A stretch of 64,000 bases of DNA from Akanthomyces muscarius (taxonomy: Eukaryota > Ascomycota > Sordariomycetes > Hypocreales > Cordycipitaceae), in assembly GCF_028009165.1 (NCBI RefSeq), contig NC_079242.1, forward strand, positions 2,976,001-3,040,000. Reading direction: 5' to 3'. The notes under the pieces are model-generated. The model saw nothing but the letters and a program-made list of their open reading frames with translations. It had not been told where the DNA came from and did not search any database. The position numbers were made by a program, and so were the translations under genes. Positions 45,759 through 58,222 of the stretch are shown here, piece by piece (within the stretch, counting starts at the first letter, position 1; each line of letters opens with the position of its first letter).

Positions 45759-46760
45759 ATGGCGCACCCCTCCAGTCGCGCGTCAGCCTCTGCGCCTCAA
45801 TCGGCATCACCCATCGTCGTCGGCCGTCCACCAAACTTTTGGCTGTTTAGCAGCAGCAGCGGCTTTGACATGACCCATCCGCCGACGCCCACATCACCGC
45901 TCGTGTACCCCCGGTTGGCGCTCACGACCACCAACGCGGCCGTCACCATTGCCCCGCACAAGACGGCCCTCGTCATTATTGACATGCAAAACTACTTCCT
46001 CTCCGCCGCCCTGGGTCGTCGGCGCGGCGAAGGCCATGACGCCGAGGATGTGCTTCTGAAGCTCGGTATCCCTGCGGCCCGCGAGGCTGGAATCCAGGTC
46101 ATCTGGCTGAATTGGGGCATCTCCGACGAGGGGCTGGAGACGATGACCCCGACTCTCTGGCGCGCGTTTGGATGGATGGTCACCGACGACGACCAGAAGG
46201 GCAGCAGCTTCAATGTCGTGGATGACAGTGGCGGCATTGCTGGAGGCGCTGTGCGAGTTCTGGAGAGACAGACCAATGCTGGCATCGGCGCCGAGCTTGG
46301 TCGAGTCAAGCTCGATGACGGCTCCCAGGTGAACGCGGGTAAGAAGCTCCTGCGTGATCAGTGGAACACTAGACTGCATGGACGCCTCGAAGATGCCTTC
46401 CAGGACGGCCAGAAGGCGGCTGTGCCCGACGTGCGCTTTCACAAAGACCGCCTGTCTGGTCTGTGGGGTGGCGGCGACTCCACGGAGCTCGAGGTCTTTT
46501 TGGAAAGACAGGGCATCAAGACGCTGCTATTTTCAGGCGTCAACACGGATCAGTGCGTGTTGGCAACAGTGCAGGATGCCTCCAACAAAGGCTTCGACAC
46601 TGTGCTGCTCAAGGATGGGTGCGGTACGATGAGCCCCGATTATGCCAAGCAGATGGTGTTGCTCAACTGTCAAAAGTCGTGGGGCTTTGTGTCTAGCTGT
46701 GCGGCGCTGGCGCAAGGTGCGAAGAACATGATCAAGGAAGAGGCGGCCGAGGGAGCATGA
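45759..46760 (+). CDS. Isochorismatase-fold cysteine hydrolase
   Basis: Member of the isochorismatase-like hydrolase superfamily, 333 aa, single exon. The Asp-Lys-Cys triad is visible: Asp 75 in ALVIIDMQNYF, Lys 229 in RFHKDRLSGLWGG, and Cys 266 in GVNTDQCVLATVQDA, with the usual cis-peptide region before the Cys. Residues 1-60 form a Ser/Pro-rich extension. An internal segment with GIAGGAVRVLE and the long acidic linker enlarge it compared with bacterial nicotinamidase-like members. The substrate cannot be deduced; relatives hydrolyse isochorismate, nicotinamide, N-carbamoyl compounds or cyclic amides. The chosen ATG has good context (aacATGGCG). No neighbouring pathway gene gives a hint. 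Confidence 0.9.
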   Translation: MAHPSSRASASAPQSASPIVVGRPPNFWLFSSSSGFDMTHPPTPTSPLVYPRLALTTTNAAVTIAPHKTALVIIDMQNYFLSAALGRRRGEGHDAEDVLLKLGIPAAREAGIQVIWLNWGISDEGLETMTPTLWRAFGWMVTDDDQKGSSFNVVDDSGGIAGGAVRVLERQTNAGIGAELGRVKLDDGSQVNAGKKLLRDQWNTRLHGRLEDAFQDGQKAAVPDVRFHKDRLSGLWGGGDSTELEVFLERQGIKTLLFSGVNTDQCVLATVQDASNKGFDTVLLKDGCGTMSPDYAKQMVLLNCQKSWGFVSSCAALAQGAKNMIKEEAAEGA

Positions 46761-47059
46761 ACTAAAGTCGCACGGCTCGCACGTTGTCGGATGCTTTGGC
46801 TTGTTTGCGCTGGCAAATCATGTCAAGGCAGCACAAAGGTGACAACTGCTGATTTTCAGACCCCATTTGTGTCAAGAACTTAGTGAAGAAAATCAACATC
46901 TAAATCATGCTATATTGTGCGTGAATTTTGGAAAGAGACAAAGACAACCCTCCGAGACCCGTTAACCAAGACTGCTACGTTGCGACGCAGGTGAAACCGC
47001 TTTCAAATGCAGAGTGTCGTAGACAATAAGACAAATAACAGCATCCAACAAAGAATATT

Positions 47060-48166
47060 CTAAAATATGACCTTTGACGCAAGACTCAGCAACCAGGCAG
47101 CATCGTTCCAGCTACTCTCGACCTCTTTAGGCGGAGGCACCTTGACCGATGGCATGCCTGTGATGCCTTCGACATGTCTCGGAGTCTGTGTGCCCTTGTC
47201 CCCATTCTCCTCGTCCTCGTCCTCATCTTCGCTGTCGTCCTCCTCGCCCTCGTCCTCCTCAAACAGCGACCAGCCGATGAAGCTGGCGATCCAGGAGCCC
47301 TTGAGCGCCTTGCCCTCGCGCATGAGGCGGCGGATGGCGGCCTCGTCGTCGAGCTCGTTGTCGCGCTCCAGCTCCTCGAGCTTCTGGTCCAGGTTGACAA
47401 AGTCCGGGCCGGAGATGGCGTCTGACGGAAAGTACGAGTCGCCGCCGGCCCCGTTGCGGTCCATGGGCGTGAGCGCGGCGCTGCGGAGGTCCATGCTCTG
47501 CGCGCGGCTGGCGAAGCGGCTCGTCCGACGGCTGACGGCGGGCGAGAGCTCGTCGCCGTCGGCCACGGCCTGGGTGCTGCCGCGACGGCTGGCGTGGTGG
47601 CTGCTGCGCTGCTCGCGGGCCAGCAGCTCCTGCTCGAAAGCGTCCTCGTCGGCGTTGCGCATCGTGGCCAGGCTCGTGGAGCTCTGGCGGGAGACGAGCC
47701 AGGCCTGGCCCTTGCTCTCGCGGGCCTCGGAGCTCATGAGGGCGCCGGTGCGCAGCATCCAGTCGCTGTCGTTTCGGTGGCGGCTCGCGAGCGTCGGCTC
47801 GTCCGGCCCGCGTCGCCTGCGCGGCGTCGAGGCGCCAGAGCCGGTGCGTCGGCCGCCGCCGCCGCCGCCGATGGGGAGGTTGGTCGAGGACCGGCTCTTG
47901 GTGATGGACTCGCCGTAGGGCGTGCGGTGCTGGGAGCGGGAGCGCGGCGTGGCGGCGGCGTGGCCGAGGAAGCGCGGCGTCGTGGGCGCCGACTTGCCTT
48001 CGAGGTAGGACGAGGTGACGGGCCCGCTGGACAGGTCGGCGATGGAGTCGGGGTCGTTGAGCGGGAGCTTGACCGTCAGCGGCGCGAGCGTCAGGTGGTT
48101 GATGTTGGTGGACGAGCGGTTCTTGCGCCGGGCGCGGTCCGCGTGCTGGTTGTAGGCCACGTCCAT
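47060..48166 (-). CDS. DUF3984-like fungal protein
   Basis: Single exon from the first ATG (48166), 368 aa. The sequence resembles the fungal DUF3984 family: the N-terminal signature NRSSTNINHLTLAPLT near 17-32, a Ser/Arg-rich middle with many phosphorylation-type RxxS sites, and a C-terminal block FVNLDQKLEELERD followed by AIRRLMREGKALKGSWI and GWSLFEEDEGEEDDS. It ends with WNDAAWLLSLASKVIF. Function is unknown in the family. The frame continues upstream without an ATG and a CTGCAG acceptor-like site precedes the start, so a 5' leader intron is possible. GC at third positions is high. Confidence 0.82.
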   Translation of the reverse strand: MDVAYNQHADRARRKNRSSTNINHLTLAPLTVKLPLNDPDSIADLSSGPVTSSYLEGKSAPTTPRFLGHAAATPRSRSQHRTPYGESITKSRSSTNLPIGGGGGGRRTGSGASTPRRRRGPDEPTLASRHRNDSDWMLRTGALMSSEARESKGQAWLVSRQSSTSLATMRNADEDAFEQELLAREQRSSHHASRRGSTQAVADGDELSPAVSRRTSRFASRAQSMDLRSAALTPMDRNGAGGDSYFPSDAISGPDFVNLDQKLEELERDNELDDEAAIRRLMREGKALKGSWIASFIGWSLFEEDEGEEDDSEDEDEDEENGDKGTQTPRHVEGITGMPSVKVPPPKEVESSWNDAAWLLSLASKVIF

Positions 48167-49770
48167 CTCGGCGGCGGTTGTGCCTCTGCAGGCAACGGGC
48201 AGCAGCAGAAGCGGTGTTCCGGTCTGTTGACGAGATGAAGTGTTTTGCGGTCGATGCAGTAATGCTAGGTGAGACAGTGTGTGGTGCCAAGCTCGAGCCA
48301 ACAGTGACAAACAGGGAGTAGCGGGGGTGGAGATTTCTAACCCGCCTGTCGAGAAAGCGTAATTGTAAGTGACAAGACCGGAAGAGGATTGTGAAGGAGA
48401 GAGTCGACTAGTCTTTCGGTTGGGGGATGGGCAGATTGACAGTTATACGCGGTAAAGTAGCATTCCAAGTCGGGCGATGCAGAGAAAAGCTTTCAAAACC
48501 AGGAAATGCTGCCTCGGGTCGGCCGATGTGGGCAGCAAGCAGCGGCTATAACCATCCCTGGCTTGGAGGGGGAGGCTACACCGGCCAAGCTGCAGTAGTG
48601 CCAGGCGATGAGACTCGGCGGCCAGCCACCAAGCATGTAAGCTGTTTGCTGATACGCCGCCCGAGATCAGGCGTGGGCTCCAGAATTCATCGTTCTCGAG
48701 GCGGGACTCATCCCGACTTCTGCCATGGACATCGGGTGTTTTTGCGGTTCTGCTTGCCAAAGCGAGGCCGCTGATAGGCCTGCCCCGGTCGCTGACAGCT
48801 GGGGACGCTGCCTAGAAGGGCAATCCTTTGACCCCTGTAACGGCCAAGATGCCCTGTGGTGCCTGTGAACCATCGGCGCATCACTGAAGCAATACTGAGT
48901 AGGTACAGGCGTGAGGCTCAGGCTCCAGCGCCACGGTGGTCTGTCAACTGTCTCGATTCCGGTCTCCTGCAGCTCTAGCACCAAGGCTGGTGTGAAGCGC
49001 AGCGCTAGCCATGCGGGCTGTTAATTTTTTCCCTCAATCTCGCGACTCTCGCATCCCGATGCTTCCTGAAATAACTGACGCCACTGTACCCGATTTTGCC
49101 ACTGGGATATAACTCTTGTCTGCTATCGACAACGGTTGTGCGCTAGGGCGTTGTGGCTGGTGTCCGAGAACCAGCTTCAGCGGTCGGGTTCTATCGGCTT
49201 GGCCATGAAGCCACTTGCCATGCTGCAGGACGACTCGAAAGGAGCTTATCAGTCGGCAATCACTTCACAACAGATACAGATGGCAATCCTGAACTTTTTC
49301 AATGTTTTTTAACCAATGATAGTATTTGCCACAGTCTGTTAACACTCGCCATATCAAGTTTCCTCTGCCAGGTATAAGACCAGCTTTTATTGCCTCCACG
49401 TGACCTGCCCACCGTGATCCCGCTGTAGGAAAAATTTTACTGCCTGGAGTTGAGGCTTCCTGGCGCCTGAGCCCACTATGATCTCAGCTAATACAGCGCT
49501 AACAAATTATACCACAGCGTCTGCAGCTGAGCTTTGGCTGGCGATCGTCGACTGCTAAAAAAGATATCTGCCCGTGTGGCTCATACGCATCCACACATCA
49601 CGGATTGTGATTATCTTGAGCCGTTTTGTCCCGACTTAAACAGGAACTTGTAGGTCCTCAATCATCTTTGCCAAGTCTCCCACGTTTCCCCAAGCAGTGG
49701 CCAGTTCACGTGAGACTCGGCTCCCGGCAGCCGCCTGACCGTATCCAACAGCCAACATCAAACGGCCAAG
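48167..49770. other. Divergent intergenic region, about 1.6 kb
   Basis: Promoters of the DUF3984-like gene and ELP1. No RNA or coding feature supported. Confidence 0.5.
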
Positions 49771-52700
49771 ATGCGCAATCTGAGAAACTTGCGATTTGGC
49801 CGCCTGGCTTTGGCTGATGTTACCGCCGCATGCTGGGATCCTGAGACGGACGAAATCATTTGTACTGTTGGCCCAACAGCTCAAAACCCTACCATACAGC
49901 TGTTTCGTGTCTCTGAAGGTCACGGCCTGTGAGTCAACGCAGCTCAATCATATATAACACACAGGGATGCTAATTCATGACAGGTTGCATCGTCCCATCA
50001 CCAATTGGGATGCCCCAAGCCCAAATCCTGATCTAGCAGTAGACAGAATCCTGAATATTCAGTATCTGAGTGGCACCGCAACGATATGTCTTGTTCTGGA
50101 GGGCGGCGACATCATCACGATCAAAGAGGATCAACTCGGTAGTGGAGATGCCCACATTGAAATTGTTGGTTCCATTGACGATGGCATATCTGCAGCCAGG
50201 TGGTCTCCTGACGAAGAGCTGCTCGTCATTGTCACCAAGACCGACAATGCCATATTCATGGGCAGTTCTCTGGATCCCGTCGCCGAGGTTGCCATAACGG
50301 CCGACGACCTCCGGGCATCAAAGCACGTCTCTGTTGGCTGGGGTAAAAAGGAAACTCAGTTTCAAGGCCGAGGCGCCAAAGCTCTCCGTGACCCTACGAT
50401 TCCTGAAAAGGTCGACGAGGGCATCCCCAGCCAACATGAGACTGGGGCTACAACAATCAGCTGGCGTGGCGATGGCTCTTTTGTTGCTATCAACTCCGTC
50501 CAGGAAGGGTCTCGTCGTGTGATTCGTGTCTTCTCTCGAGAGGGCGAGCTCGATAGCGCTAGCGCGCCTGTTGATCAGCTCGAGAGTAGTCTCAGCTGGC
50601 GGCCATCTGGAAATCTAATGGCCGGCATTCAGCGTCTGCAAGACAAGGTTGATGTCGTCTTTTTCGAACGCAATGGTCTTCGTCATGGCCAGTTTACTCT
50701 GCGCTCCTCTCTTGAAGATGTGACGGCGTGCCCCAACATTCAGCTTGAGTGGAATACCGACTCAACTACCTTGGCCGTTGTACTCAGCAAGACGGTACAG
50801 CTGTGGACAATGGGCAACTATCACTGGTACCTGAAGCAGGAGATTCCAAGAGATGTCGGCGGTGCTGCTGTACTCTCGTGGCATTCTGAAAGAGCGCTGC
50901 GACTGGCCTTCCCAACTGGTGACGGCCTTGTTCTAGTAGAGCAGGTCTTGCATTCCGCCAGAGGCTCTTGCCAGCAGCCCTGTGATGTTGGTGCCGTCGC
51001 CGTGGTCGACGGGTCAAATGTCAAATTCACTCCATTCAGGACTGCCAACGTACCTCCTCCCATGTCATTTTGCGATATCGAGACCGAATCGTCGGCAGTC
51101 GATGTTGCATTTGGCCACCGCAATAGCTCCTTTGCCATTCTTCACCACCGTGGCGTTGATCTCTATGATCTACCCATCACCAATGGTAGAGCTGGCAGAC
51201 CAAAGGCGGTCAAGAAGCTCCCACTATCTCTGCACGACTCTAAATACTTTCTACCACTGCGAATCGTCGCTACATCAACAGGGTATTGTATATTTGCCTA
51301 TCAAGGTGACAAGTTTGTCAGAGCCGTTTTTGGCGCTGACGACTCAAACATCGAGTTTTTCCAGGACGCCGCTATATCTCTGCTGAGCACGGCGGCTTAT
51401 GATGACGAATCGGTTATTGAAGGATATGGCCAGGATGCCTCTGGAATGATATACACAGTTTCCGCAACCTCGACAGAACCTCTAGGGATCCAGTTTCCCT
51501 CGATGCTTCCATCCTTTGAGATTTACAAGTCAAGCGATGATGCTGTCATTGCAATCGGTCTCTCGCGAACCGGTCACATATTCGCAAACTCGAGGCAACT
51601 GGCCAAGAACTGCACATCTTTTGTCCTCACACCTCACCACCTCATCTTCACAACCAGCAACCACTTCGTTAAATACGTCCACCTTGTGGAAGATGTCGAA
51701 GACCTGGAAGTCCCCGCCGATGATCCCGAGAAGGACGAGCGGTGCAGAAGTATTGAGCGCGGATCCCGTCTCGTAACGGCGATGCCTACAAACATGAGCA
51801 TTGTCCTGCAGATGCCGCGCGGCAATTTGGAGACGATTTATCCTCGCGCAATGGTCCTTGCTGGTATCCGGCGCCTTGTTGACGCCAAGGACTACGGTAC
51901 AGCCTTCTCCTACTGCAGAACCCAGCGAGTAGACATGAATGTGCTTTGCGACTACAAGTTTGAGCAGTTCCTAGCTTCCGTCCCTATTTTCCTGGATCAG
52001 CTTAACGACATATCCTACATTGATCTATTTCTATCTTCGCTCAAGGAGGAAGACGTCACGCAAACTATGTATCAAGATACGAAGAGATACAAATCCGCCG
52101 CCGGCATGCTTGCCTCGGAAGTGGAAGCCAGTTTGGCGACGAAACCAGGAGGCAGCAAAATCAATACCGTCTGTGACGCTCTTCTCAAGGGCCTGCAACC
52201 GCTCAAAAGCACAAACCTACAAAACATCATCACCGCGCACGTATGCAAGAGCCCACCAGCGCTCGACGACGGCCTCACCCTTGTCTACGAACTTATGAAG
52301 GGGGACCCCAAAGTCGCCGAAAAGGCCATTGAGCATATCTGCTTCCTTGTTGATGTCAATCGGCTCTACGAGAATGCGCTTGGCCTGTACAATCTCGAAC
52401 TTGCGCTCCTCGTGGCCCAGCAGTCGCAGCGCGATCCCCGCGAATACCTCCCCTTTATGCAGACCCTGCACGCGTTGCCCGAGGTGCGGCGCAGGTTTGA
52501 AATCGATGACCACCTAGACCGTCGCACGAAAGCACTCACTCACCTCCAAACGCTCGACTCCTTTGACGAGTTCTGCAGCTACACCACCAAGCACAAGCTT
52601 TACCAGGACGCCCTGCGCCTCTATCGCTACGACCAGCCCCGGCTCCGCACCATCACTGACCTCTACGCGGCGCACCTCGAGTCCACGTCCTCGTTCCGCG

Positions 52701-53740
52701 AGGCAGGTCTGGCCTACGAGTCCCTGCAAAACTACGCCAAGGCCACGAGCTGCTACCGTTCGGCCGGCGCCACCTGCTGGCAGGAATGCCTCTTCGCCGC
52801 GCAGCAGCAGACGCCGCCGCCGAGCTCCGAGACCATGGGCCATCTCGCCACCGCGCTGGCCGACGCGCTCTGGGAGGCCAAGGACTACGCGGCCGCCGCC
52901 ACCATCCACGCCGACTACCTAGACTCGCTAGAGACGGCCATCAAGTGCCTCTGCAAGGGCTACCTCTTTGCCGAGGCCCTGCGCCTCGTCGCCAAGCACA
53001 ACCGCCCCGCGCTCCTCGAGACGGCCATTGACACGGGCCTCGCCGAGGCGCTCAGCAGCACGACCGAGTTCCTCGCCGACTGCAAGGCCCAGATTGGCGC
53101 GCAGGTGCCGCGCATCGCGGACCTGCGGCGCAAGGCCGCCGAGGACCCGCTGGCCTTTTACGAGGGCGACCGCGCCGGCGGCGCCGACGTCCCCGACGAC
53201 ATCTCCGTCGCGGCCAGCTCGCGCCTCAGTGCCGGCAACAGCCTGTTTACCCGCTACACCGGTAAAGCAGGCAGCGTGGGCACGGCGGGCACAGGCGTCA
53301 GCCGCGCGACGAGCAAGAACCGCCGGCGCGAGGAGAAGAAGCGCGCGCGCGGCCGCAAGGGCACCGTCTACGAGGAGGAGTACCTCGTCAACAGCACCCG
53401 GCGCCTCGTCGAGCGCGTCGGCGCCACGCAGGCAGAGGTCGAGCGCCTCGTCTTCGCGCTCGTCCGCCGCGGCATGGCGGAGCGCGCGCGCAACGCAGAG
53501 GCACTCATGCGGGACGTCCTCGACGCCGCAGCCGTCGCCGTCGCGCAAGTCTTTCCGCACGCGGCGGCCGCGCAGCATGGTGGAGAGGACGGTGGAGCGC
53601 AACAGCAGCAGGACGAGGACGGCGACGGCTTTCGCGCCAAGGGCGGCGATGCGGTCCTCGTGGAGTGGATGGAGGCCAAGTCGAAAATGGCGGAGCCGCC
53701 GGTGCTGGCCAAGATGTCCAAGCTCACACTTTTGGGCTAG
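49771..53740 (+). CDS. ELP1: Elongator complex subunit 1 (Elp1/IKI3)
   Basis: Scaffold subunit of Elongator, which adds carboxymethyl-type groups to wobble uridines of tRNAs. Exons 49771-49928 and 49984-53740 (55-nt intron, GCTAAT branch site) encode 1304 aa, the typical length. The N-terminal WD40-type propeller half starts MRNLRNLRFGRLAL and includes EGGDIITIKEDQLG, ETGATTISWRGDGSFVA and LSWHSERALRLAF. The C-terminal half is helical and TPR-like (VNRLYENALGLYNLELAL, KHKLYQDALRLYRYDQPR, FREAGLAYESLQNYAKA). The conserved basic tRNA-contact motif KNRRREEKKRARGRKGTVYE lies near 1120-1140. All family landmarks are intact. Confidence 0.96.
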
Positions 53741-54265
53741 AGAAGAAGGGGCCGGCGGTGTGCCGTATGAAACGAAGTATCTCCTTTGATATATGTAGAA
53801 ATGAAAACAGACGCCGTCATGGTTTATGCAAATGCTGAACCCTTTGGCTTCAAAGTGACTGCTTTCCTTTGCTCAGAGCGCAGTCCAAATTTATGTATTG
53901 TTTTGTTTTGTATGCTTGCATATTGAAGTTATACAGACTCTATTCGACAAAAAGGCCGTTAAACAAGGGCCAGGGGGGCAAGCACATCAGCCTCTGGTAT
54001 AGGAGGGTGCTCCCAAACTACAATGTATAAAGAAGAAGAATAAAAAGTCAAGAAAGTGTACCAACTTGTCAGCTTTCCGCTTTGCGTCATGTCCAAGCAT
54101 CCGTCCCCTTCAAAAAAAATTCACAATTCCAACTCCTGTATCAACTCCATGGTCAAGATGCAACCCGCTAAACCAATGCGAATGAATGGTTGCATTGAAA
54201 CCCAAGAGAGGGGGGGCTCGAGGCACCAGAGACGCGCAGACAAATATGTAAAATCCCCTCGCACA
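53741..54265. other. Intergenic, convergent 3' ends
   Basis: 3' UTRs of ELP1 and the Bud6-like gene. An AATAAA signal lies near 54040. No further feature. Confidence 0.55.
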
Positions 54266-57200
54266 TTATTCTTTATTCGTAGTCGTACCCGCAGAACCTC
54301 CCGAGTGTCGTGCTGCGCCGTCAGCCTCACCCTCGGCCGCCGGGACCTCGGCCGCTGCATCTTCGAATTCTTCGCCCTCCTCCTCCTCTTCCTCCTCCTC
54401 CTCCTCTTCCTCCTCCTCCTCCTCTTCTTCTTCTTCTTCGTCTTCGTCATACTCGCCCTCGACCTCAGCAATGATGCCGTTCATGCGCTCCCAAACCTCG
54501 CGGCGAATCTTTTCGTCTTTAGCAATTCTCGCCCGTTCGACTTCCTCGAAGCCGCCCGACTTTTTGAGCTTGCCATCGCGCACGAAGCTGGCAATCTCTC
54601 GCTGGAGCTCGTTGCCGCTGCGGCTTTGGAGCTCTTTTTGGCGGAGCTTCTCAGCGCGCTCAATGGCATCCAGGCGGTTTTCGTGATTAGGCTGTAGGGC
54701 GCGCACTTCACCCAGCACGCCTTCCTTGGCCTCGTTTGGATCGGCGCCGTTGCCGAGGTTGACTAGGCCCTTGGCGAATAGGCGCGACGACCCTGTGTTG
54801 GCTCCAGCGCCGCTGTCCTTCATCTGCTCCTTCATAGCTTGCTCGACGAGGGCAAATGTTTCTGTGGCCTTTTCCAAGTCGTCACGCAGATCGACCATCA
54901 GATCCTCCATAAGGCGTAATTCGTCACGGCCCTGGCATACATCCTCGAGCTCCTTCTCCCATATCTTGGTCCAAACTGGCTTCTCCTCGATCATGTAGTT
55001 TTCCATAGTCTTGAGGGCATTGGTGAGCTCGCTGATGTCGTTATTGACAGATTCAAGCTGGCGCGGTAGCGGCTTGACGCCTCGGTGGACGACATCTTTG
55101 CGTAGATCCTCAATCAGGTCCTGGAGATCGTCCACCTTGCCAACCAAGCGATCCGAGTCGGCATTAAGCTTCTTGCGGCCCTTGGTCACATAAGAGTATC
55201 CCGGGTCGCCCTCCATATCAGGCTTGGCAGCGTTTGCAGCTACTGACTTAACACTTGCAGCCTTTTGACGAACAGCGGACATGGATGCATCTATTGCGGA
55301 TTGAAAGTTGGAATACGTCTGTCGCAATACAGCAATGTCGCGGCGGAATGTTTGGATCTGCGCAGCGTGGCTTGCGCCGAGTCTGGGTCCAGCGCTAACA
55401 ACAGACTTGGATCCGTCAGCAGACTGGACAGAAACAGGTGGTGCAAGAGCCAAGCGAGAGACCTCGTCGGCAGTCTCCTGTTGCCTATCTGAGACTCGTT
55501 GAAGAGTGGCCGCCTGGCTCTGGACATTTTGCTGGACATCCTGCACAATTTTGGTCAATCCAAAGATGCCATCGTCGATGTGGCGCTTGACTTCGTCGAG
55601 GGCTTCTATGTTCAGTACGAGCACAGTCCGATCCTTGACATCCGAAAGGTCCTCCAACTCGTGTCGAACGCCTGAAACAGGGTCCTGAATATAAATTTCT
55701 GGCAGATCGGTGCCGTTCTGCTGTGTATTCCAGGAGAACTTTTCGATAAACGCGAGCTGTAGGCGTCCAATGGATAGCTCGCTTCGTCCCTCTGGCAGAA
55801 CGATCTTTTTGACTTTAGACTTGTATTGGAGGAACAGAGTCAAGTCTTTGGTCGGGGTAGGTGGTGGTGAAACCTGGAAATATGAATCACCCTTTGGCTC
55901 TGGAACAGGAGGTAATTGTTCAGCCTTGTCAACTGCTTTTCTTTCTGGTTCCGCTCTTGTTGGCTCATCGATGAAGTGCGGAGGCTCGGGGAGCGGACCG
56001 GACAAGGTAGCGCTTGGGGCGTATTTATCCTCGGGGGTTTGAATCATAGGACTGTCGACCCCATTTCTATTCTCCGCAGGACGCTCCTCGGTAATTATCG
56101 CGGGAGCTGGTGAGGTACCAGATTTTGACAGGTTCGACTGATGGCGGCTGTGTCGTATGGATTCGCGCTTTTGCACCGCGTGCAGCGATTCTCGTGCTTC
56201 CTTGCGTCCACGATTCGGTATAGGGGAATTCTGATGCGGCAGCATGGGGACGGCATTAGCGGCACCGAGGTGTTTCGATATTTGATATTGTGAGTATCGC
56301 CGCGAGGCTCGTCTTTCCAAGTCACCTCCCTTTTGCAGCGCGGCGAGTGCGCTTGATTGAGGTTCCGGAGGGGGCGGTGGTGGGGGCGGGAAGGCTTCGA
56401 TATTTATATCTCCGGAAGGGCCAGAAGGCAGTTGACCTTCATCGCCTGGATACGGCGGCGGTATAGATGGCGCATTTTGAATTGAGGTGCGATTCGCCTG
56501 AAACGAGTTGCGGGATGGCTCCCGTGGCGCATTGGATCGACGACTGGGCGAAGAACTGGGGCCTTGCGACACAGGTTCCTCTGGACGCGATTGCTCTTGC
56601 TTGTATCCGGCGTCGAGGCCCTCGTCGAGCATGCTTGTTAGCCCACCACTACTTCCACTCGTGACAGTACTAATGCTCGTCGTGCGCTCAGGGATGTTGC
56701 CGCTGCCTTCCCTGTCTCGAGCCTGTCGTTGACGCAGACGCTGCTGCTTCCGCTTCAGACCATGGAGCAGGTTGATGATGATATCTCTGATGCGTGGCAA
56801 ATATCGTTCTAGGCTTTCTGCGCTGGCTTCTTGGCTCAAGGTGGATTCGAGGATGCTTCGAAGCAAGTCGGGAACATTACCGAGGTCGGACGTGTCGACA
56901 TTTATGGCAGTAAAGGCACGACATGCCATATTGAATTCGTAACCTAGACGGACATAGACATCGGAGACTTGCGTGTCGGTCGCGTGGCCGCGGGACCACT
57001 GGGTGAGAGTTTCAAGGAGCTGCTTGGTAGCGACGAGAAGGTGGGTGACGCTCTTTTCGATTTGCGACAGTGGGACACTCGTGCCTGAACTTCCGTTCTA
57101 TCGCATGCATGTCAATATTACACAGTGAGGGACTCTCCGGGCGCGCAGGGAGCGACTCCTAGGAGTGGGAAGGATGACGAACCTCACGAGTCGACCGGCG

Positions 57201-57359
57201 CGTACTGCTGCTCTGCGACGACTTCATCGAAGCAGTCGAAGCTCTCGACGGCACTCCATTTGGCGACATGGCTCTGTTCTGACCATTGGGTGGTTGGGAA
57301 GCATTGTCTTCTGTGCGCCGCTGCGAATAGCCTCTCTGAGCCTGTGATCCGGATTGCAT
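54266..57359 (-). CDS. BUD6: Actin-interacting protein Bud6/Aip3 (polarisome)
   Basis: Actin-nucleation-promoting partner of formin Bni1 at hyphal tips. Exons 57359-57183 and 57097-54266 (85-nt GT-AG intron) encode 1002 aa. The N-terminus is Ser/Arg-rich. The conserved helical block begins SQIEKSVTHLLVATKQLLET and continues through QWSRGHATDTQVSDVYVRLG and FTAINVDTSDLGNVPDLLR. A disordered Pro-rich centre follows. The Aip3 C-terminal domain starts near DLTLFLQYKSKVKKIVLPEG and is strongly coiled-coil (DISELTNALKTMENYMIEEK, DELRLMEDLMVDLRDDLEKA). The end carries an uninterrupted run of Glu from GAG/GAA repeats (54382-54448) and an acidic tail. The start at 57359 is the first ATG of exon 1. Confidence 0.93.
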
Positions 57360-58222
57360 GGTGGCGACTTGACACGGCGTCGGGCCAGCTAAGCTTTGAC
57401 GAGGTCCGGGTCCGTTGGGTAGCAAACTCGCCGGGGGTATCAACGTTTGCTGTAGCGTAGACAGGTAGGCATGCGCTTGCGTATAGTGTCGAATGTCGAG
57501 TGTCGAGAGTGCTAGATGTGCGCAAGAAGCCCCATCGCTGACGATGATTGAGTGGAAACGAACGGCAGGGCTCTGGATACGAGCTGTATGGCTGTCGTCG
57601 GGGGCTTGTCGAGGTGGTGCCAGGAGAAGACGGCTTGTCCTCTTGGTGGGCCGGCTTGTGCCCCCTGGTTGCCGCACGTGCCAGGTTTTGCTTCTGCAGC
57701 TACCCTACACCTGGGGAAGCGCGTTTGCATGGCGAGTTTAGAGCCGACTTTTCCTTGCCAATCGATGGTTTGGTTTTGAATGTGATAGAGTCGTTTCAGA
57801 TTATGTATTGGAGGTGTATAACTCTGTTGTGGACTACCTGTAGGAACAATCATTCGTCGCCCGGCTCAAGTCTGAAGAGGCTTGAAACGATGCTTTTGCG
57901 ACGGCCTCAAGCACAGAGGCGTTCGACACTTCCATGCGTACGGAGAGAAAAAAGGCAAGAAAAACGAAAACCAAGAGACAGAGAAAGTCAAAAAACGCTA
58001 CGGTCAGATCTGTTAATCAGCCAAACATTCTTCATTGTCACCGATGCCCTGCCATCAGGCTGGCAACTGGCAAAGCTGAATGCTCGTTGCTGATGCGTCC
58101 TCCTGCCTGGCCCCACCCCCACAGCTTCTCAACTACATTAAACAGCGACGCAACGAGCAAGCAAATCATCAACTTATCAAAGTATACCAAAGTACAAAGA
58201 AAAGCAAAATCGCGTACGCATT
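57360..58222. other. Divergent promoter region (BUD6 and UCH)
   Basis: About 860 bp between divergent genes. The exon 1 frame of the Bud6-like gene stays open upstream to 57677 but without an in-frame ATG. No RNA gene seen. Confidence 0.5.
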
